Positions 37,334-49,433 are shown, counted from the first letter of the stretch. The stretch is 64,000 nt of DNA from Roseovarius nanhaiticus (GCF_900156535.1 NZ_FTNV01000003.1:310001-374000), one strand, 5' to 3'. The notes: generated by a model from the sequence alone, not told the origin. Numbers and translations: made by a program.

Positions 37334-40300
37334 CATGAGCCACATCTACCGCGTCGTCATCGTGACGCTGGACCGCCACGCGGCGGGCCCGGCCGCCCGT
37401 GTCGCACCGCGCCTGACGGCCGATTATCCGGGGCTGGAGCTGAGCATTCACGCCGCCGCGGAATGGGCCGAAGACCCCGCCGCGCTGCAGGACGCCAAGG
37501 ACGCGGTCGCACGGGCCGATATCCTGATCGTCAACATCCTGTTCCTCGAAGAGCATATCAACGCGATCCTGCCGGACCTTGAGGCACGCCGCCCGCATTG
37601 CGACGCCTTTGTCGGCATGGTGGCGGATGCGCAGATCGTGCGCCTGACGCGCATGGGCGATCTGGACATGGCCAAGCCCGCCTCGGCGACGATGGCCTTC
37701 CTCAAGAAGTTCAAGCCCGCGCCCAAGGCCAAGGGCGGGGCAGGCGCATCGCAGATGAAGATGCTGCGCCGCATCCCCAAGATCCTCAAGCTGATGCCGG
37801 GCAAGGCGCAGGATCTGCGCCAGTGGTTCCTGAGCATGCAGTATTGGCTGGGCGGCTCGGATGACAATGTCGAGAACATGGTGCGCAGCCTGATCTCGCG
37901 CTACGCGTCCAAGCCCGAATGGCGCGGAACGCGCGCGGCGCTGCCGGTGGAATATCCCGAGGTGGGTCTTTATCACCCGGACCTGGGCGCGCGGATCGTC
38001 ACCGACATCAAAGATCTGCCCGCATGCGATGCGGGGCGTCCGACCATCGGCCTCGTTATGCTGCGCTCCTACATCCTGTCGGGCGATACCGCGCATTACG
38101 ATGCCGTCATCCGCCGTCTTGAGGCGGATGGGATGCGCGTCATTCCTGCCTTCGCAGGCGGCCTCGATGCGCGCCCCGCGATGGATGCCTATTTTGCTGG
38201 CATCGACACGCTGGTGTCGCTGACAGGCTTCAGCCTGGTGGGCGGACCCGCTTACAATGACAGCGATGCGGCGGCGGTCACGCTGAACGGACTGGACGTG
38301 CCTTACGTCTCGGCCCAGCCGCTGGAATTTCAGACGCTGGACCAGTGGGCGCGCTCGGGCCAGGGCCTTGGCCCGGTCGAGACGACGATGCTGGTCGCGC
38401 TGCCCGAGCTGGATGGCGCCAGCAATCCCACGGTCTATGCAGGCCGCCACGGGGCAGGGGGCTGCACCGGTTGCGCGCATAAATGCGCCTCGGTCAGCCA
38501 GACCCGCGCCATGGCGCCCTGCCCCGAGCGGATCGGCGCCCTGTCGAACAAGGTGCGGCGCCTGGCAAAGCTTCGGGCCATGGGCAATGCGGACAAGAAA
38601 GTGGCCATCGTCCTCTTCGGCTTCCCGCCCAATGCGGGCGCCATCGGCACTGCCGCTTACCTGAGTGTCTTCGAGTCGCTGCAAAACACGCTTATGCGGA
38701 TGCAAGCCGAGGGCTATGACGTGACACCTCCGGCGAATGTCGACGCCCTGCGCGCCGCCGTGCTGGAGGGCAATGCCGCCACCTACGGACAGGAGGCCAA
38801 TGTCGCCGCCACGCTGAGCGCGGACCGGATCGTGTCCGAAACCCCCTGGCTGGACGAGATCGAGGCCGTCTGGGGACCCGCCCCGGGCAAGGTGCAGTCC
38901 GACGGGCTCGGCGTATTCATCCTTGGCGCCCAGTTCGGTAATGTTTTCGTCGGGGTGCAGCCCAGCTTTGGTTACGAGGGCGATCCGATGCGCCTTCTCT
39001 TCGAGCGTGGCTTTGCGCCGACCCATGCGTTTGCGGGCTTCTATCACTGGCTCAAGACCGACCTAGCCGCCGATGTGGTGCTGCATTTCGGCATGCATGG
39101 CGCGCTCGAGTTCATGCCGGGCAAGCAATCGGGCCTCTCAAGCGCCGATTGGCCCGACCGCCTGATCGGCGCGCTGCCCAATGTCTATCTTTATGCCGCG
39201 AACAACCCCAGCGAGGCGACGCTGGCCAAGCGCCGCTCGAATGCGGTGACGATCACGCATCTCACACCGCCGCTCTCCTCTGCCGGTCTCTACAAGGGGC
39301 TCGCCGCGCTCAAGGACAGCCTGATGCGCTGGCGCGAGATGCCGCAGCAGGATGGCGCGCGCGCCGAGCTTGAGACGCTGATCGCCGAGCAGGCGGAGGC
39401 GGTCGATCTCGATGGCACAGATCCCGGCGCGCTCTGGCGGACGCTGATCGAGACCGAGGCGGCGCTGATCCCCAACGGGCTGCATATCGTGGGCCGCAAG
39501 ATGAGCGCCGAGGCCCGCGCCGACATGATTGCGCTGATGGGCCACTGCACCGAGGCCGAGCGCCGCATGGCCGACGCGCATCTGCAAGAGGAAACCGAGT
39601 TGAACGGCCTGATGCGCGCCCTTGCGGGCCGTTTCATTGCGCCGGTGCCGGGCGGTGATCTGATCCGCAACCCGTCAATCCTGCCGACGGGGCGCAACAT
39701 TCACGCTTTCGATCCCTTCCGCATGCCCACCGCCTTTGCGATGCAGGACGGCGCCAAGCAGGCGCAGGCGCTGCTGGAGACGCATCCCGAGATGCCGCGC
39801 AGCATCGCGCTGGTCCTCTGGGGGTCCGACAATATCAAATCCGATGGCGGGCCTATCGCGCAGGCGCTGTCGCTGATGGGCTGCACGCCGCGTTTCGATG
39901 CCTATGGCCGCCTTTGCGGCGCGGATCTGATCCCGCTGGAGCAGTTGAGCCACCCGCGCATCGACGTGATCATGACGCTCTCGGGCATCTTCCGCGATCT
40001 TCTGCCGCTGCAAACCCGGATGCTGGCCGAGGCCGCGCTGAAATGTGCCGAGGCGGATGAGCCGCTGGACCAGAATTTCGTCCGCGCCCATGCGCTGGAC
40101 TACGCCGCACGTGTGGGCTGTGACATGGCAACCGCCGCTCTGCGCGTCTTCTCGAATGCCGAGGGCGCCTATGGCTCGAACGTCAATCAGCTGGTCGACA
40201 GCTCTGCCTTCGGGGACGAGGACGAACTGGCCGATGCCTACCAGGCGCGCAAATCCTTTGCCTATGGCACGGATGGCAAGGCGGCGCAGAACACCTCGCT

Positions 40301-40865
40301 GCTGGAAAATGCGCTGAGCCATGTGGATCTGGCCTATCAGAACCTCGAGAGTGTCGAGCTGGGCGTCACGTCGGTCGATCACTATTTCGATACGCTCGGC
40401 GGCATCGCCCGCGCCGTCAAGCGTGCGCGGGGCGGGGCGGATACGCCCGTCTATATCGGCGATCAGACGCTGGGCGGCACGCATGTGCGCACGCTGGCCG
40501 CGCAAGTCAGCCTCGAGACACGCTCGCGCAGCCTGAACCCGAAATTCTATGAGGCGCTTCTGGAGCACGGCCATGAGGGCGTGCGCCAGATCGAGGCGCA
40601 TATCACGAACACAGTGGGCTGGTCCGCGACGGCAGGTCAGGTGGAGCCTTGGGTCTACAAGCGCCTCACCGAGACTTTCGTGCTGGACACGGCGATGCGC
40701 GAAAGGCTGGCGGCGCTCAATCCGCGCGCCTCGATGCGCATGGCCAACAGGCTGATCGAGGCATCCGACCGCGCCTATTGGGCCCCGGATGCGGACACGT
40801 TGACCGAACTTCAGAACGCGGCTTACGCGCTTGAGGATCGGCTGGAAGGCATTGCGGCCGAATAG
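37323..40865 (+). CDS. bchH: Magnesium chelatase subunit H
   Basis: An 1180-aa porphyrin-binding subunit that receives Mg2+ through the BchID motor and hands Mg-protoporphyrin to BchM. Family segments include [19 protein letters not shown] near the N-terminus, [21 protein letters not shown] (cut: [15 protein letters not shown]) and [17 protein letters not shown] 37323 overlaps the bchB stop by 11 nt; ATG 37335 is an alternative two bases past the stop. Normal length. Confidence 0.96.
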
Positions 40866-41779
<914 letters not shown>

Positions 41780-41780
<1 letters not shown>

Positions 41781-42472
41781 TGGAAAGCGCCGCCACATAC
41801 GAGCGCACACGCGCCCGGGTCGAGCATTATTTCGACCGTACCGCCACCCGCACATGGGAGCGTCTGACATCCGACGCGCCCGTGTCGGGCATCCGTGCGA
41901 CCGTGCGGGCCGGGCGCGACCGGATGCGCGCCGTGATGCTGGCGCAGCTGCCGGACGACCTGAGCGGCGCGCGCATTCTCGATGCGGGCTGCGGCACGGG
42001 CGCGATGGCGGTCGAGCTGGCCGCGCGGGGCGCGGATGTCACCGCGATCGACATCTCGCCCGCGCTGATCGATATCGCCCGGCGGCGCTGCCCTGCGGAT
42101 CTGCAAAGCCGCATCACCTTCGAGGCGGGCGACATGCTCAGTCCCGATCTGGGCGCGTTCGACTACGCGCTGGGGATGGACAGCATGATCTATTACGGCG
42201 CGGACGATATCGCCTCCGCCCTCGGGCGGCTGGCCCCGCGCCTTGCCCAGAGCTTCATCTTCACCCTTGCGCCGCGCACGCCGCTCTTGATGGCGATGTG
42301 GCGCGCGGGGCAGCTCTTCCCGCGGGCTGATCGCTCGCCCACGATGGTCCCGCATAATGTGCGCGGGATCCAGCGGGCGATGCGCAAGGCAGAGGTGCCG
42401 GGCAGTCTGCGCGCCATCGAGCGGGTGAATTCGGGCTTCTACATCTCGTCGGCATTGGAGTTTCGTCCATGA
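41780..42472 (+). CDS. bchM: Mg-protoporphyrin IX methyltransferase
   Basis: A 230-aa SAM-dependent enzyme that esterifies the C-13 propionate of Mg-protoporphyrin IX, making the AcsF substrate. The SAM motif ILDAGCGTGAMAVELAARG is near residues 64-82. The N-terminal HYFDRTATRTWERLTSDAPVS (cut: HYFDRTATRTWERL) and the C-terminal RVNSGFYISSALEF are characteristic. The ATG shares a base with the bchL TGA; the preceding TTG would add one residue only. Confidence 0.95.
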
Positions 42473-43902
42473 TCCTGCCCACCAAAACCCTGAAAGGGCT
42501 GACAGCCCGCATGCTGCCCTTCGCGGATGCAGCAAGCGAGGGGCTGCCCATGGCGCAGCTTTTGCGCCTGTCGCTCTTTCAGGTGTCGGTCGGCATGGCG
42601 GCGGTGCTTTTGCTCGGCACGCTCAACCGCGTGATGATCGTCGAGCTGTCGGTGCCGGCGATGATCGTCGCGTTCTTCATCGCGATCCCGGTCCTCTCGG
42701 CGCCCTTCCGGGCGCTGCTCGGATTCCGGTCCGACAATCACCGCTCGGCCATCGGCTGGCGGCGGGTGCCGTACCTCTGGTTCGGCACGCTCTGGCAATT
42801 CGGGGGCCTCGCCATCATGCCGATGGGTCTCGTGCTCTTTACCGGGCGGCAGGCCATCGACGTGCCCTTCATCGCCGAGTTGGGGGCGGGCCTTGCCTTC
42901 CTTCTGACAGGCATCGGGATGCACATGACGCAGACCGCTGGCCTCGCGCTGGCCGCCGACCGCGCGGATGACGCAACGCGCCCGCGCGTCGTCGCACTTC
43001 TTTATGTGATGTTCCTCGTGGGCATGCTGATGTCGTCGATCATCCTCGGCACGCTTCTGCGCGATTTCAGCGAGCTGCGCCTCATTCAGGTGGTGCAGGG
43101 CGCTGCTGTCGTGACCATTGCGCTCAACATGCTGGCGCTCTGGAAGCAGGAAAAGATCAAGCCGATGACCAAGGCCGAGCGTGCCGCGCCCAAGCCCGAG
43201 TTCCGCGACGCCTGGTCCGATTTCATGGCGGGCGGCGATGCTGGGCGTCTTCTGGTGGTCGTCTTCCTGGGCACGATGGCGTTCAACATGCAGGACATCC
43301 TGCTGGAGCCCTTTGGTGGCGAGATCCTCGGCCTCAGCGTGTCTTCCACGACGCTTTTGACGGCGGTATGGGCGATCGGCGCGCTGGTGGCGTTCAGCAT
43401 GGCGGCCCGCTGGCTGGGGCAGGGGCGCGATCCTTATCGCCTCGCGGGGCGCGGCCTGCTCGTGGGTCTTGGCGGGTTCAGCGCAGTGGTCTTTGCGGCG
43501 CCGATGGGGTCCAGCGCGATCTTCTTCGCGGGCGCCGCCGGGATCGGCTTTGGCGGCGGGCTTTTCGCGGTTTCGACGCTCAATGCGGCCATGACCATGT
43601 CGGCCCAAGGCGCCGCGGACCGGGGCCTTGCGCTTGGCGCCTGGGGCGCGGCGCAGGCGACGGCGGCGGGGCTTGCCATCTTTGCGGGCGGCGCGCTGCG
43701 CGATCTCGTTGGCACGCTGGCCATGTCGGGCCGTCTGGGTGAGGCGCTGACCAGCCCGGCAACCGGGTATTCCTTTGTCTACCACTTCGAGATCGGCCTT
43801 CTCTTCATCACGCTCATCGCTCTTGGCCCGTTGGTGCGGGTCCGGGCGCAACGTCAATCGCAAACGCAGCGGCCCATCGGCCTTGCGGATTTTCCGACAT
43901 AA
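42469..43902 (+). CDS. lhaA: LhaA, light-harvesting 1 assembly protein (PucC family)
   Basis: A 477-aa major-facilitator-type protein with about twelve helices. PucC-family motifs are GTLNRVMIVELSVPA, GFRSDNHRSAIGWRRVPYLW and EPFGGEILGLSVSSTT. In Rhodobacter LhaA is needed for LH1 assembly and is encoded directly before puhA, as here. It overlaps bchM by 4 nt. It is the second PucC-family gene in the cluster. Confidence 0.93.
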   Translation: MILPTKTLKGLTARMLPFADAASEGLPMAQLLRLSLFQVSVGMAAVLLLGTLNRVMIVELSVPAMIVAFFIAIPVLSAPFRALLGFRSDNHRSAIGWRRVPYLWFGTLWQFGGLAIMPMGLVLFTGRQAIDVPFIAELGAGLAFLLTGIGMHMTQTAGLALAADRADDATRPRVVALLYVMFLVGMLMSSIILGTLLRDFSELRLIQVVQGAAVVTIALNMLALWKQEKIKPMTKAERAAPKPEFRDAWSDFMAGGDAGRLLVVVFLGTMAFNMQDILLEPFGGEILGLSVSSTTLLTAVWAIGALVAFSMAARWLGQGRDPYRLAGRGLLVGLGGFSAVVFAAPMGSSAIFFAGAAGIGFGGGLFAVSTLNAAMTMSAQGAADRGLALGAWGAAQATAAGLAIFAGGALRDLVGTLAMSGRLGEALTSPATGYSFVYHFEIGLLFITLIALGPLVRVRAQRQSQTQRPIGLADFPT

Positions 43903-43920
43903 CCCCGGAAGGACACCATC

Positions 43921-44694
43921 ATGTTCAGTCAAACATTCTTCGGCGATTTCGACCTTGCCAGTGCCGCCATCTGGGGCTTCTGGCTGTTTTTCGCCCTGCT
44001 GGTCTATTACCTGCAAACCGAGAACATGCGCGAAGGCTATCCTCTGGAGGACGAGACCGGCCATGGCGAGCCGCGCGAGGGCCTTTTCTCACTGCCCAAG
44101 GACAAGACGTTTCTGCTGCCCCATGGGCGCGGCGAAGTCAGCGTGCCTTCGGGCCAGCGCGGCGACCGCGAAAACCTGGCGCTTGAGCGGTCTTCGGACA
44201 GCGCAGGCTCGCCCTATCTGCCCGTCGGCAACCCGATGGAGGCCGGTGTCGGCCCCGCATCCTGGGCACCGCGCCGCGACATCCCTGAGCTGGATGGCCA
44301 CGGCCACGTCAAGATCAAGCCGATGAAATCCCTGCCGGAGTTCAAGGTCAGCGCCGGGCGCGACCCGCACGGCAAGCCGGTTGTTGCGGGCGATGGCGAG
44401 GTCGTTGGGCGCATCATCGACATGTGGGTCGATGTGCCCGAGGCGCTGGTGCGCTACCTCGTGGTCGACCTCAATCCCGAAGGCTCGGGCGAGACGCGCC
44501 TGATCCCGATCAACATGTGCCGCATCAAGAGCGACCGGGTGAAGGTCCGCTCGATCTACAGCACACAGTTTGCTGGCATCCCGCAGACCAAGAAGCCGGG
44601 CGAGATCACCATGCTGGAAGAGGAAAAGATCATGGCCTGGTTCGCGGGCGGCACGCTCTATGCCGATCCAAAGCGCGTCGAAGCGCAACTGTGA
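43921..44694 (+). CDS. puhA: Photosynthetic reaction centre H subunit
   Basis: A 257-aa protein with one N-terminal membrane helix (about 15-33) and a large cytoplasmic PRC-barrel domain containing GKPVVAGDGEVVGRIIDMWVD (cut: VVGRIIDMWVD). It caps the L/M subunits and guides proton transfer to the secondary quinone; the C-terminal ITMLEEEKIMAWFAGGTLYA (cut: EEKIMAWFAGGTLYA) is typical. GGAAGGA upstream is a good ribosome site. Followed by puhB after 24 nt. Confidence 0.96.
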   Translation: MFSQTFFGDFDLASAAIWGFWLFFALLVYYLQTENMREGYPLEDETGHGEPREGLFSLPKDKTFLLPHGRGEVSVPSGQRGDRENLALERSSDSAGSPYLPVGNPMEAGVGPASWAPRRDIPELDGHGHVKIKPMKSLPEFKVSAGRDPHGKPVVAGDGEVVGRIIDMWVDVPEALVRYLVVDLNPEGSGETRLIPINMCRIKSDRVKVRSIYSTQFAGIPQTKKPGEITMLEEEKIMAWFAGGTLYADPKRVEAQL

Positions 44695-44718
44695 TCCATC
44701 GTCAAAAGGAGGCCCGCC

Positions 44719-45348
44719 ATGTCACATGATGATTTCAATTTCGAGCCGATCAGGGGCCTTCCCGAGGCGTTGCCCGAGGGCGAGCACATCTTGTGGCAGG
44801 GCCGCCCCAGTGCGCGGCGCCTTGCCATGGAGGCGCTGTCGCTGCCTTGGATCGCGGGCTATTTCGCGGTGCTGGCGCTCTGGCGGGTCGGGGTTTCGTC
44901 AACGCAGCTGCCGTTGGCGCAGGCCGTTTGGCACGCGGTACCGTTTCTCGTGATCGGCGCGCTTTGCTGCGCCGTGCTGATGGGGCTGGCTTTCGTGCAA
45001 TCGCGCGCCACGGTTTACACCCTGACGAACAAGCGCGTCGCGATGCGCATCGGCGCCGCGCTGACCATGACGCTCAACCTGCCTTACACTCAGATCGGCA
45101 CGGCCAGTCTGGAGGCGCGCAAATCCGGCACCGGGACCATCGCGTTCGAGCTGATGGGCGACACGCGTCTGTCATATGTGATGACCTGGCCGCATGTGCG
45201 CCCTTGGTTCATGGCCCGCACGCAGCCGGCGCTGCGCTGCATCCCGAACGCCGCGGAGGTCGCCGAGATCTTTGCCGAGGCGGCCGAGATCCGCACGGCG
45301 GTGCCCCAGGTCACACGCGGCGCGCCTGCCGCCATAGCAGCGGAGTAA
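44719..45348 (+). CDS. puhB: PuhB, photosynthetic complex assembly protein
   Basis: A 209-aa membrane protein with an N-terminal IRGLPEALPEGEHILWQGRPS motif (cut: LPEGEHILWQGRP), two or three helices and a C-terminal domain resembling bacterial PH domains. PuhB helps reaction-centre assembly in Rhodobacter. The order puhA-puhB-puhC is conserved; puhC starts 6 nt after its stop. Confidence 0.92.
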   Translation: MSHDDFNFEPIRGLPEALPEGEHILWQGRPSARRLAMEALSLPWIAGYFAVLALWRVGVSSTQLPLAQAVWHAVPFLVIGALCCAVLMGLAFVQSRATVYTLTNKRVAMRIGAALTMTLNLPYTQIGTASLEARKSGTGTIAFELMGDTRLSYVMTWPHVRPWFMARTQPALRCIPNAAEVAEIFAEAAEIRTAVPQVTRGAPAAIAAE

Positions 45349-45354
45349 CCCCTG

Positions 45355-45837
45355 ATGTCCGCCACCGAAATTCACCATCACACGCTGGATGCACGGCGCC
45401 GCCGCGCACCTGAAAAGGAGTTGGTGCCACGCTTTCTGGTCGTTGCGATGATTGCGCTGATGGGCCTGTCGCTGAGCCTTGTGGCCTATGCGCGGCTAAC
45501 GGGCGCGCCGATGAGCGGCGCGCTTATCGAGGCGCCGGTCGCCGCCGAGCGCACCATCCGCATGGTCGGCACCCGCGAGGGCAGCGTGACCGTCCTGGGT
45601 GAGGACGGCGTTCAACTGGCGCATTCCTCAGACGACATGAAGGGCTTCATCGGGGTCGTCTGGCGCGTTCTGGCGCGCCACCGCTACGTGCAGGGCGTGC
45701 CCGACACGGCGCCCGTCACACTGATCCGCCGCGATAACGGGAATATCGCGATCCACGACACCGTAACCGATTGGTCGATCGAGCTGATCGGCTACGGTGC
45801 TGATAATGTCGCCGCCTTCGCCGGGCTGGTCGACTGA
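45355..45837 (+). CDS. puhC: PuhC, photosynthetic complex assembly protein
   Basis: A 160-aa protein with a charged, Arg-rich cytoplasmic N-terminus, one membrane helix (about 26-45) and a periplasmic domain with the conserved sequence RMVGTREGSVTVLGEDG and DMKGFIGVVWRVLARHR. PuhC is needed for efficient assembly of the RC-LH1 core. Position and length match Rhodobacter PuhC. Confidence 0.9.
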   Translation: MSATEIHHHTLDARRRRAPEKELVPRFLVVAMIALMGLSLSLVAYARLTGAPMSGALIEAPVAAERTIRMVGTREGSVTVLGEDGVQLAHSSDDMKGFIGVVWRVLARHRYVQGVPDTAPVTLIRRDNGNIAIHDTVTDWSIELIGYGADNVAAFAGLVD

Positions 45838-45865
45838 ACCACTACCATCATAGGGAGGGAACCTG

Positions 45866-46162
45866 ATGGGACTGATTACGAGAGAGAAAGAACAAGCGCC
45901 GTGCACTGTCACCGTCTCGCACCGCTTTGAGGAGCTGAGTGCGCATGTGCGCTTTGACAACGGCGCGGTCATCAACCCAGGTGACAGCGTGCTGGTCCAC
46001 GGCGCCGAGATCATGGCGCCCTATGGCGAGATCGTCGAGGAGCACCGCACCGCCACCATCACCCGCGCCAGCAAGCTGGAGCAGCTTTGGACGCGCGCGA
46101 CGGGCGATTTCGAATTCATGGAGCTCTGCGAGTTCTCCTTCTCCGAAGAGGTGATGGCATGA
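45866..46162 (+). CDS. bciE: BciE-like small subunit of the oxygen-dependent cyclase
   Basis: A 98-aa soluble, probably beta-rich protein (TVTVSHRFEELSAHVRFDNG, NPGDSVLVHGAEIMAPYGE). It lies directly upstream of acsF with a 4-nt overlap. In Rhodobacter sphaeroides a small protein from this position, BciE, is an obligatory auxiliary subunit of the AcsF cyclase. I call it BciE by position, size and general character; I cannot align it here, so the symbol is a strong inference rather than a proven match. Confidence 0.75.
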   Translation: MGLITREKEQAPCTVTVSHRFEELSAHVRFDNGAVINPGDSVLVHGAEIMAPYGEIVEEHRTATITRASKLEQLWTRATGDFEFMELCEFSFSEEVMA

Positions 46163-47289
46163 ATACGCAAAACGTACCGCACTCCTCCACCGCCGCGACC
46201 GCCGAAGAGGCGATTGCCCGCCAGGAGGCGCTGCCGCCGCCGGATAACGAGGCGGCAACCGATGTGGCCATGCAGAACACGCTGCTGACGCCGCGTTTCT
46301 ACACCACCGATTTCGAGGAAATGGACGCCATCGACGTCAGCCCCGTCCGCGAGGAATGGGACAAGATGATCGCCGGCATGAAGGCCGACCCCAACAAGGG
46401 CCATTTCAAGAAGAACGAGGACTGGGACGAGGTCGATTGGGACGGGATGGAGCCGAAGCTCAAGCGTGAGTTCATCGACTTCCTGATCTCAAGCTGCACG
46501 GCCGAGTTTTCGGGCTGCGTGCTCTATAAGGAAATGAAGCGCCGAGGCTCGAACGAGGATATCACGACCCTCTTTCAGCTGATGGCACGCGACGAGGCGC
46601 GCCATGCTGGCTTCATCAACGATGCGCTGCGCGAGGCGGGTATTGCGGTGAATCTCGGGTTTCTGACACGGCAGAAAAAATACACCTATTTCCGGCCGAA
46701 ATTCATCTATTACGCTACCTATTTGAGCGAAAAGATCGGCTATGCGCGGTATATCACCATCTATCGCCATCTCGAGGCGCATCCCGAATATCGCTTCCAT
46801 CCGATCTTCAAGTGGTTCCGCGAATGGTGCAATGACGAGTTCAGCCATGGCGAGGCCTTCGCCCTTCTGCTGCGCACCGATCCCAAGCTGACGCAAAGCT
46901 TTGCCAACAAGCTCTGGATCAAGTTCTTTCTGACTGCCGTCTATGGCACGATGTGGGTGCGCGATCATCAGCGCCCGGTGTTCCACGACGCGCTGGGGGT
47001 GGACGTGACCTGGTATGGCCAGGAGGTGTTCCGCAAGACGTCGGAAATCTCCAAGCAGGCGTTTCCCTTTACGCTGGACATCGACCATCCGCGCTGGCGG
47101 CCCAACCTGGACCGGCTGCAGGCGGCATCGGTGCAAGTGGCCAAGGGCAAGGCCAAGGGCGGCGTTACAGGCACAGCGTCGCGCGTGGCGGGGATGGCCA
47201 AGGCGGCCTTCGCCTTTGCGGCCCTCTATACCATTCCGTCCATCCCGAACGCGCTGCCGGAAACCAGCCGGCTCGAGCCGGCCTACTGA
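46159..47289 (+). CDS. acsF: Aerobic Mg-protoporphyrin IX monomethyl ester cyclase
   Basis: A 376-aa diiron oxygenase forming the isocyclic ring E with O2. Iron-ligand motifs are SCTAEFSGCVLYKE, MARDEARHAGFIND (ExxH) and NDEFSHGEAFALLL; the N-terminal LTPRFYTTDFEEMD is conserved. The C-terminus has a short Ala/Gly-rich tail. The ATG overlaps bciE (ATGA). No oxygen-independent bchE is in the window, so ring-E formation encoded here requires oxygen. Confidence 0.96.
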   Translation: MNTQNVPHSSTAATAEEAIARQEALPPPDNEAATDVAMQNTLLTPRFYTTDFEEMDAIDVSPVREEWDKMIAGMKADPNKGHFKKNEDWDEVDWDGMEPKLKREFIDFLISSCTAEFSGCVLYKEMKRRGSNEDITTLFQLMARDEARHAGFINDALREAGIAVNLGFLTRQKKYTYFRPKFIYYATYLSEKIGYARYITIYRHLEAHPEYRFHPIFKWFREWCNDEFSHGEAFALLLRTDPKLTQSFANKLWIKFFLTAVYGTMWVRDHQRPVFHDALGVDVTWYGQEVFRKTSEISKQAFPFTLDIDHPRWRPNLDRLQAASVQVAKGKAKGGVTGTASRVAGMAKAAFAFAALYTIPSIPNALPETSRLEPAY

Positions 47290-48098
47290 TGTTTGCGGAA
47301 ATCTGGATCGCGGCCTTCACGGCCCTTTTCGTCTGGTGGTTCTCCACCGGAGCGATCCTGATTGCGGTGCGCCGGGCCGACCGGGGCGGGCCGGGCGCGC
47401 ATCTGATGAACACGCTGCTGGGTCTGCCGCTTCTGGTGCTGGGCCTCGCGCTTGTTTCCACGACATCGGGCGGGGGCGGTATCGCGCCCGCCTATGCGGG
47501 ATTTCTGGGCGCGCTGGCGATCTGGGGCTGGATCGAGCTGGCGTTCCTGTCGGGCGTCATCACCGGCCCCGAGCGGCGCGGCTGCCCGCCGGGCCTGGCG
47601 CCCGGCGCGCGCTTCATGCGGGCCTGGTGGACGGTGGCCTATCACGAACTGGCCCTGCTGGCGGGCCTCGTCATTGTCGCGGTGCTCAGCTATGGGCAGA
47701 CGACGGATGTGGCGCTCTGGACCTATCTGATCCTCTTCATCGCGCGCATCTCGGCCAAGCTGAACGTCTTTTTCGGCGTGCCGCGCATCAATACCGAATT
47801 TGTGCCCAGCCCGCTGGTGCATCTGACCAGTTATTTCCGCCAGCGCCCGGTGACGCTGATGTTTCCCGTCTCGATCACCATTCTCAGCGCAGGGACCACA
47901 TGCTTCCTGCGTGTTCTCTGGGCCGCCGAGAGCGATGGGGCCATTGTGGCCGCGACGCTGCTTGTCACCCTGTCGACCCTCGCCCTTGTCGAGCATTGGC
48001 TGATGATCGTGCCCTTGCCCGACGCGAAATTGTGGCGCTGGATGCTGCCTGCGTCCTCGGGATCCACCTCAAAAGAAAGCAAGACCCATGGACTTTGA
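47289..48098 (+). CDS. puhE: PuhE, putative photosynthetic complex assembly protein 2 (DUF3623)
   Basis: A 269-aa membrane protein with seven or eight helices, DUF3623 family. Conserved parts are [49 protein letters not shown] (cut: [16 protein letters not shown]) and [18 protein letters not shown]. PuhE affects bacteriochlorophyll level and RC-LH1 formation in Rhodobacter. It starts on the last base of the acsF stop (TGATG) and overlaps hemA by 11 nt. Confidence 0.9.
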   Translation: MFAEIWIAAFTALFVWWFSTGAILIAVRRADRGGPGAHLMNTLLGLPLLVLGLALVSTTSGGGGIAPAYAGFLGALAIWGWIELAFLSGVITGPERRGCPPGLAPGARFMRAWWTVAYHELALLAGLVIVAVLSYGQTTDVALWTYLILFIARISAKLNVFFGVPRINTEFVPSPLVHLTSYFRQRPVTLMFPVSITILSAGTTCFLRVLWAAESDGAIVAATLLVTLSTLALVEHWLMIVPLPDAKLWRWMLPASSGSTSKESKTHGL

Positions 48099-49302
48099 CA
48101 GCCTGTTCCAAGCGCAGATCGACACACTTAAGCACGAGGGCAATTACCGCGTCTTTGCCGAGCTTGAGCGCAAATGTGGCAAGTTTCCTCGCGCGGCCAG
48201 CCACGGCGCAGAGGGGGTGCAGGATGTCACGGTCTGGTGCTCGAACGATTATCTGGGCATGGGGCAAAATCCGAAAGTGATCGACGCGATGTGCGAGGCG
48301 GTCCAGCGTACCGGCACCGGGGCAGGGGGGACGCGCAACATCTCGGGCACGAACCACGATCATCTCCTCTTGGAGGCCGAGCTGGCCGATCTGCACGGCA
48401 AGGAGGCGGCGCTGCTCTTTACCTCGGGCTATGTGTCGAACTGGGCCGCGCTCTCGACCCTTGGCAGTCGGCTGAAGGATTGTGTGATCCTGTCGGATGC
48501 GGGCAACCATGCCAGCATGATCGAAGGCATCCGGCACAGCCGCGCGACCAAGATCCTGTGGAAGCACAACGACGTCGCCGATTTGGAGGCCAAGCTGCAG
48601 GTGCTGCCCGCTGATGTGCCCAAGATCATCGCCTTCGAATCTGTCTATTCCATGGATGGCGATATCTGCCCCATGCGCGAGATCGTCGAGCTGGCCGAGA
48701 AATACGGCGCGATGACCTATCTCGATGAGGTGCACGCCGTTGGCCTTTACGGCCCGCGCGGCGGCGGCATCTCCGAGCGCGAAGGGCTGGCGGACCGCAT
48801 CACCCTGATCGAGGGCACGCTGGGCAAGGCATTCGGCGTGGTCGGCGGGTACATCACCGGCTCGGCGCCCCTATGTGATTTCATCCGCTCCTTCGCCAGC
48901 GGCTTTATCTTTACCACCGCTCTGCCGCCCGCCGTGGCCACCGCAGCGCGCTGTTCGATCGCGCATCTCAAGCAATCCAGCTGGGAGCGGATGCAGCAGC
49001 GGCGGCAGGTCGCCAATCTGCGTGCGCGGCTCGACGCGGCGGGCATTCCGCATATGGCCAATGACAGTCACATCATTCCGGTGCTGATCAAGGATCCGGT
49101 CAAGACCAAGATGCTGGCCGATACGCTGATGCGGGATTGGGGCATCTATGTGCAGCCGATCAACTACCCCACGGTGCCCAAGGGGACCGAGCGTTTGCGC
49201 TTTACCCCGTCGCCACTGCACACCGACGCGGATATCGATTATCTGATGAGCGCGCTTATCATGCTGTGGAAGCAATGCGCGATTTCCCGCGCAGTTGCCT
49301 GA
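48088..49302 (+). CDS. hemA: 5-aminolevulinate synthase
   Basis: A 404-aa PLP enzyme condensing glycine and succinyl-CoA, the first committed step of tetrapyrrole synthesis in Alphaproteobacteria. Motifs are [28 protein letters not shown] and [14 protein letters not shown], whose Lys forms the Schiff base with PLP. Inclusion at the end of the superoperon ties precursor flow to photosystem genes; another ALAS gene may exist elsewhere. GCAAGACCC just before the ATG offers only a weak ribosome site, so coupling to puhE is likely. Confidence 0.96.
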   Translation: MDFDSLFQAQIDTLKHEGNYRVFAELERKCGKFPRAASHGAEGVQDVTVWCSNDYLGMGQNPKVIDAMCEAVQRTGTGAGGTRNISGTNHDHLLLEAELADLHGKEAALLFTSGYVSNWAALSTLGSRLKDCVILSDAGNHASMIEGIRHSRATKILWKHNDVADLEAKLQVLPADVPKIIAFESVYSMDGDICPMREIVELAEKYGAMTYLDEVHAVGLYGPRGGGISEREGLADRITLIEGTLGKAFGVVGGYITGSAPLCDFIRSFASGFIFTTALPPAVATAARCSIAHLKQSSWERMQQRRQVANLRARLDAAGIPHMANDSHIIPVLIKDPVKTKMLADTLMRDWGIYVQPINYPTVPKGTERLRFTPSPLHTDADIDYLMSALIMLWKQCAISRAVA

Positions 49303-49308
49303 CACCCT

Positions 49309-49330
49309 CGGCGCCTCGTGAGGGGCGCCG
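49309..49330 (+). terminator. Hairpin downstream of hemA
   Basis: CGGCGCCTC-GTGA-GGGGCGCCG, 9 bp with one G-T pair, 6 nt after the hemA stop. It lacks a U-run, so it may weaken rather than end transcription into cycA. Confidence 0.55.
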
Positions 49331-49433
49331 GGAATATATGGAACCGCAAGCCATCATCGGGGTTTACCTCGTAACCGTTTCCGCTAGCTTCTAGCCATAC
49401 TGCCAGTCTCGACACATGAACGGAGGACCATAC

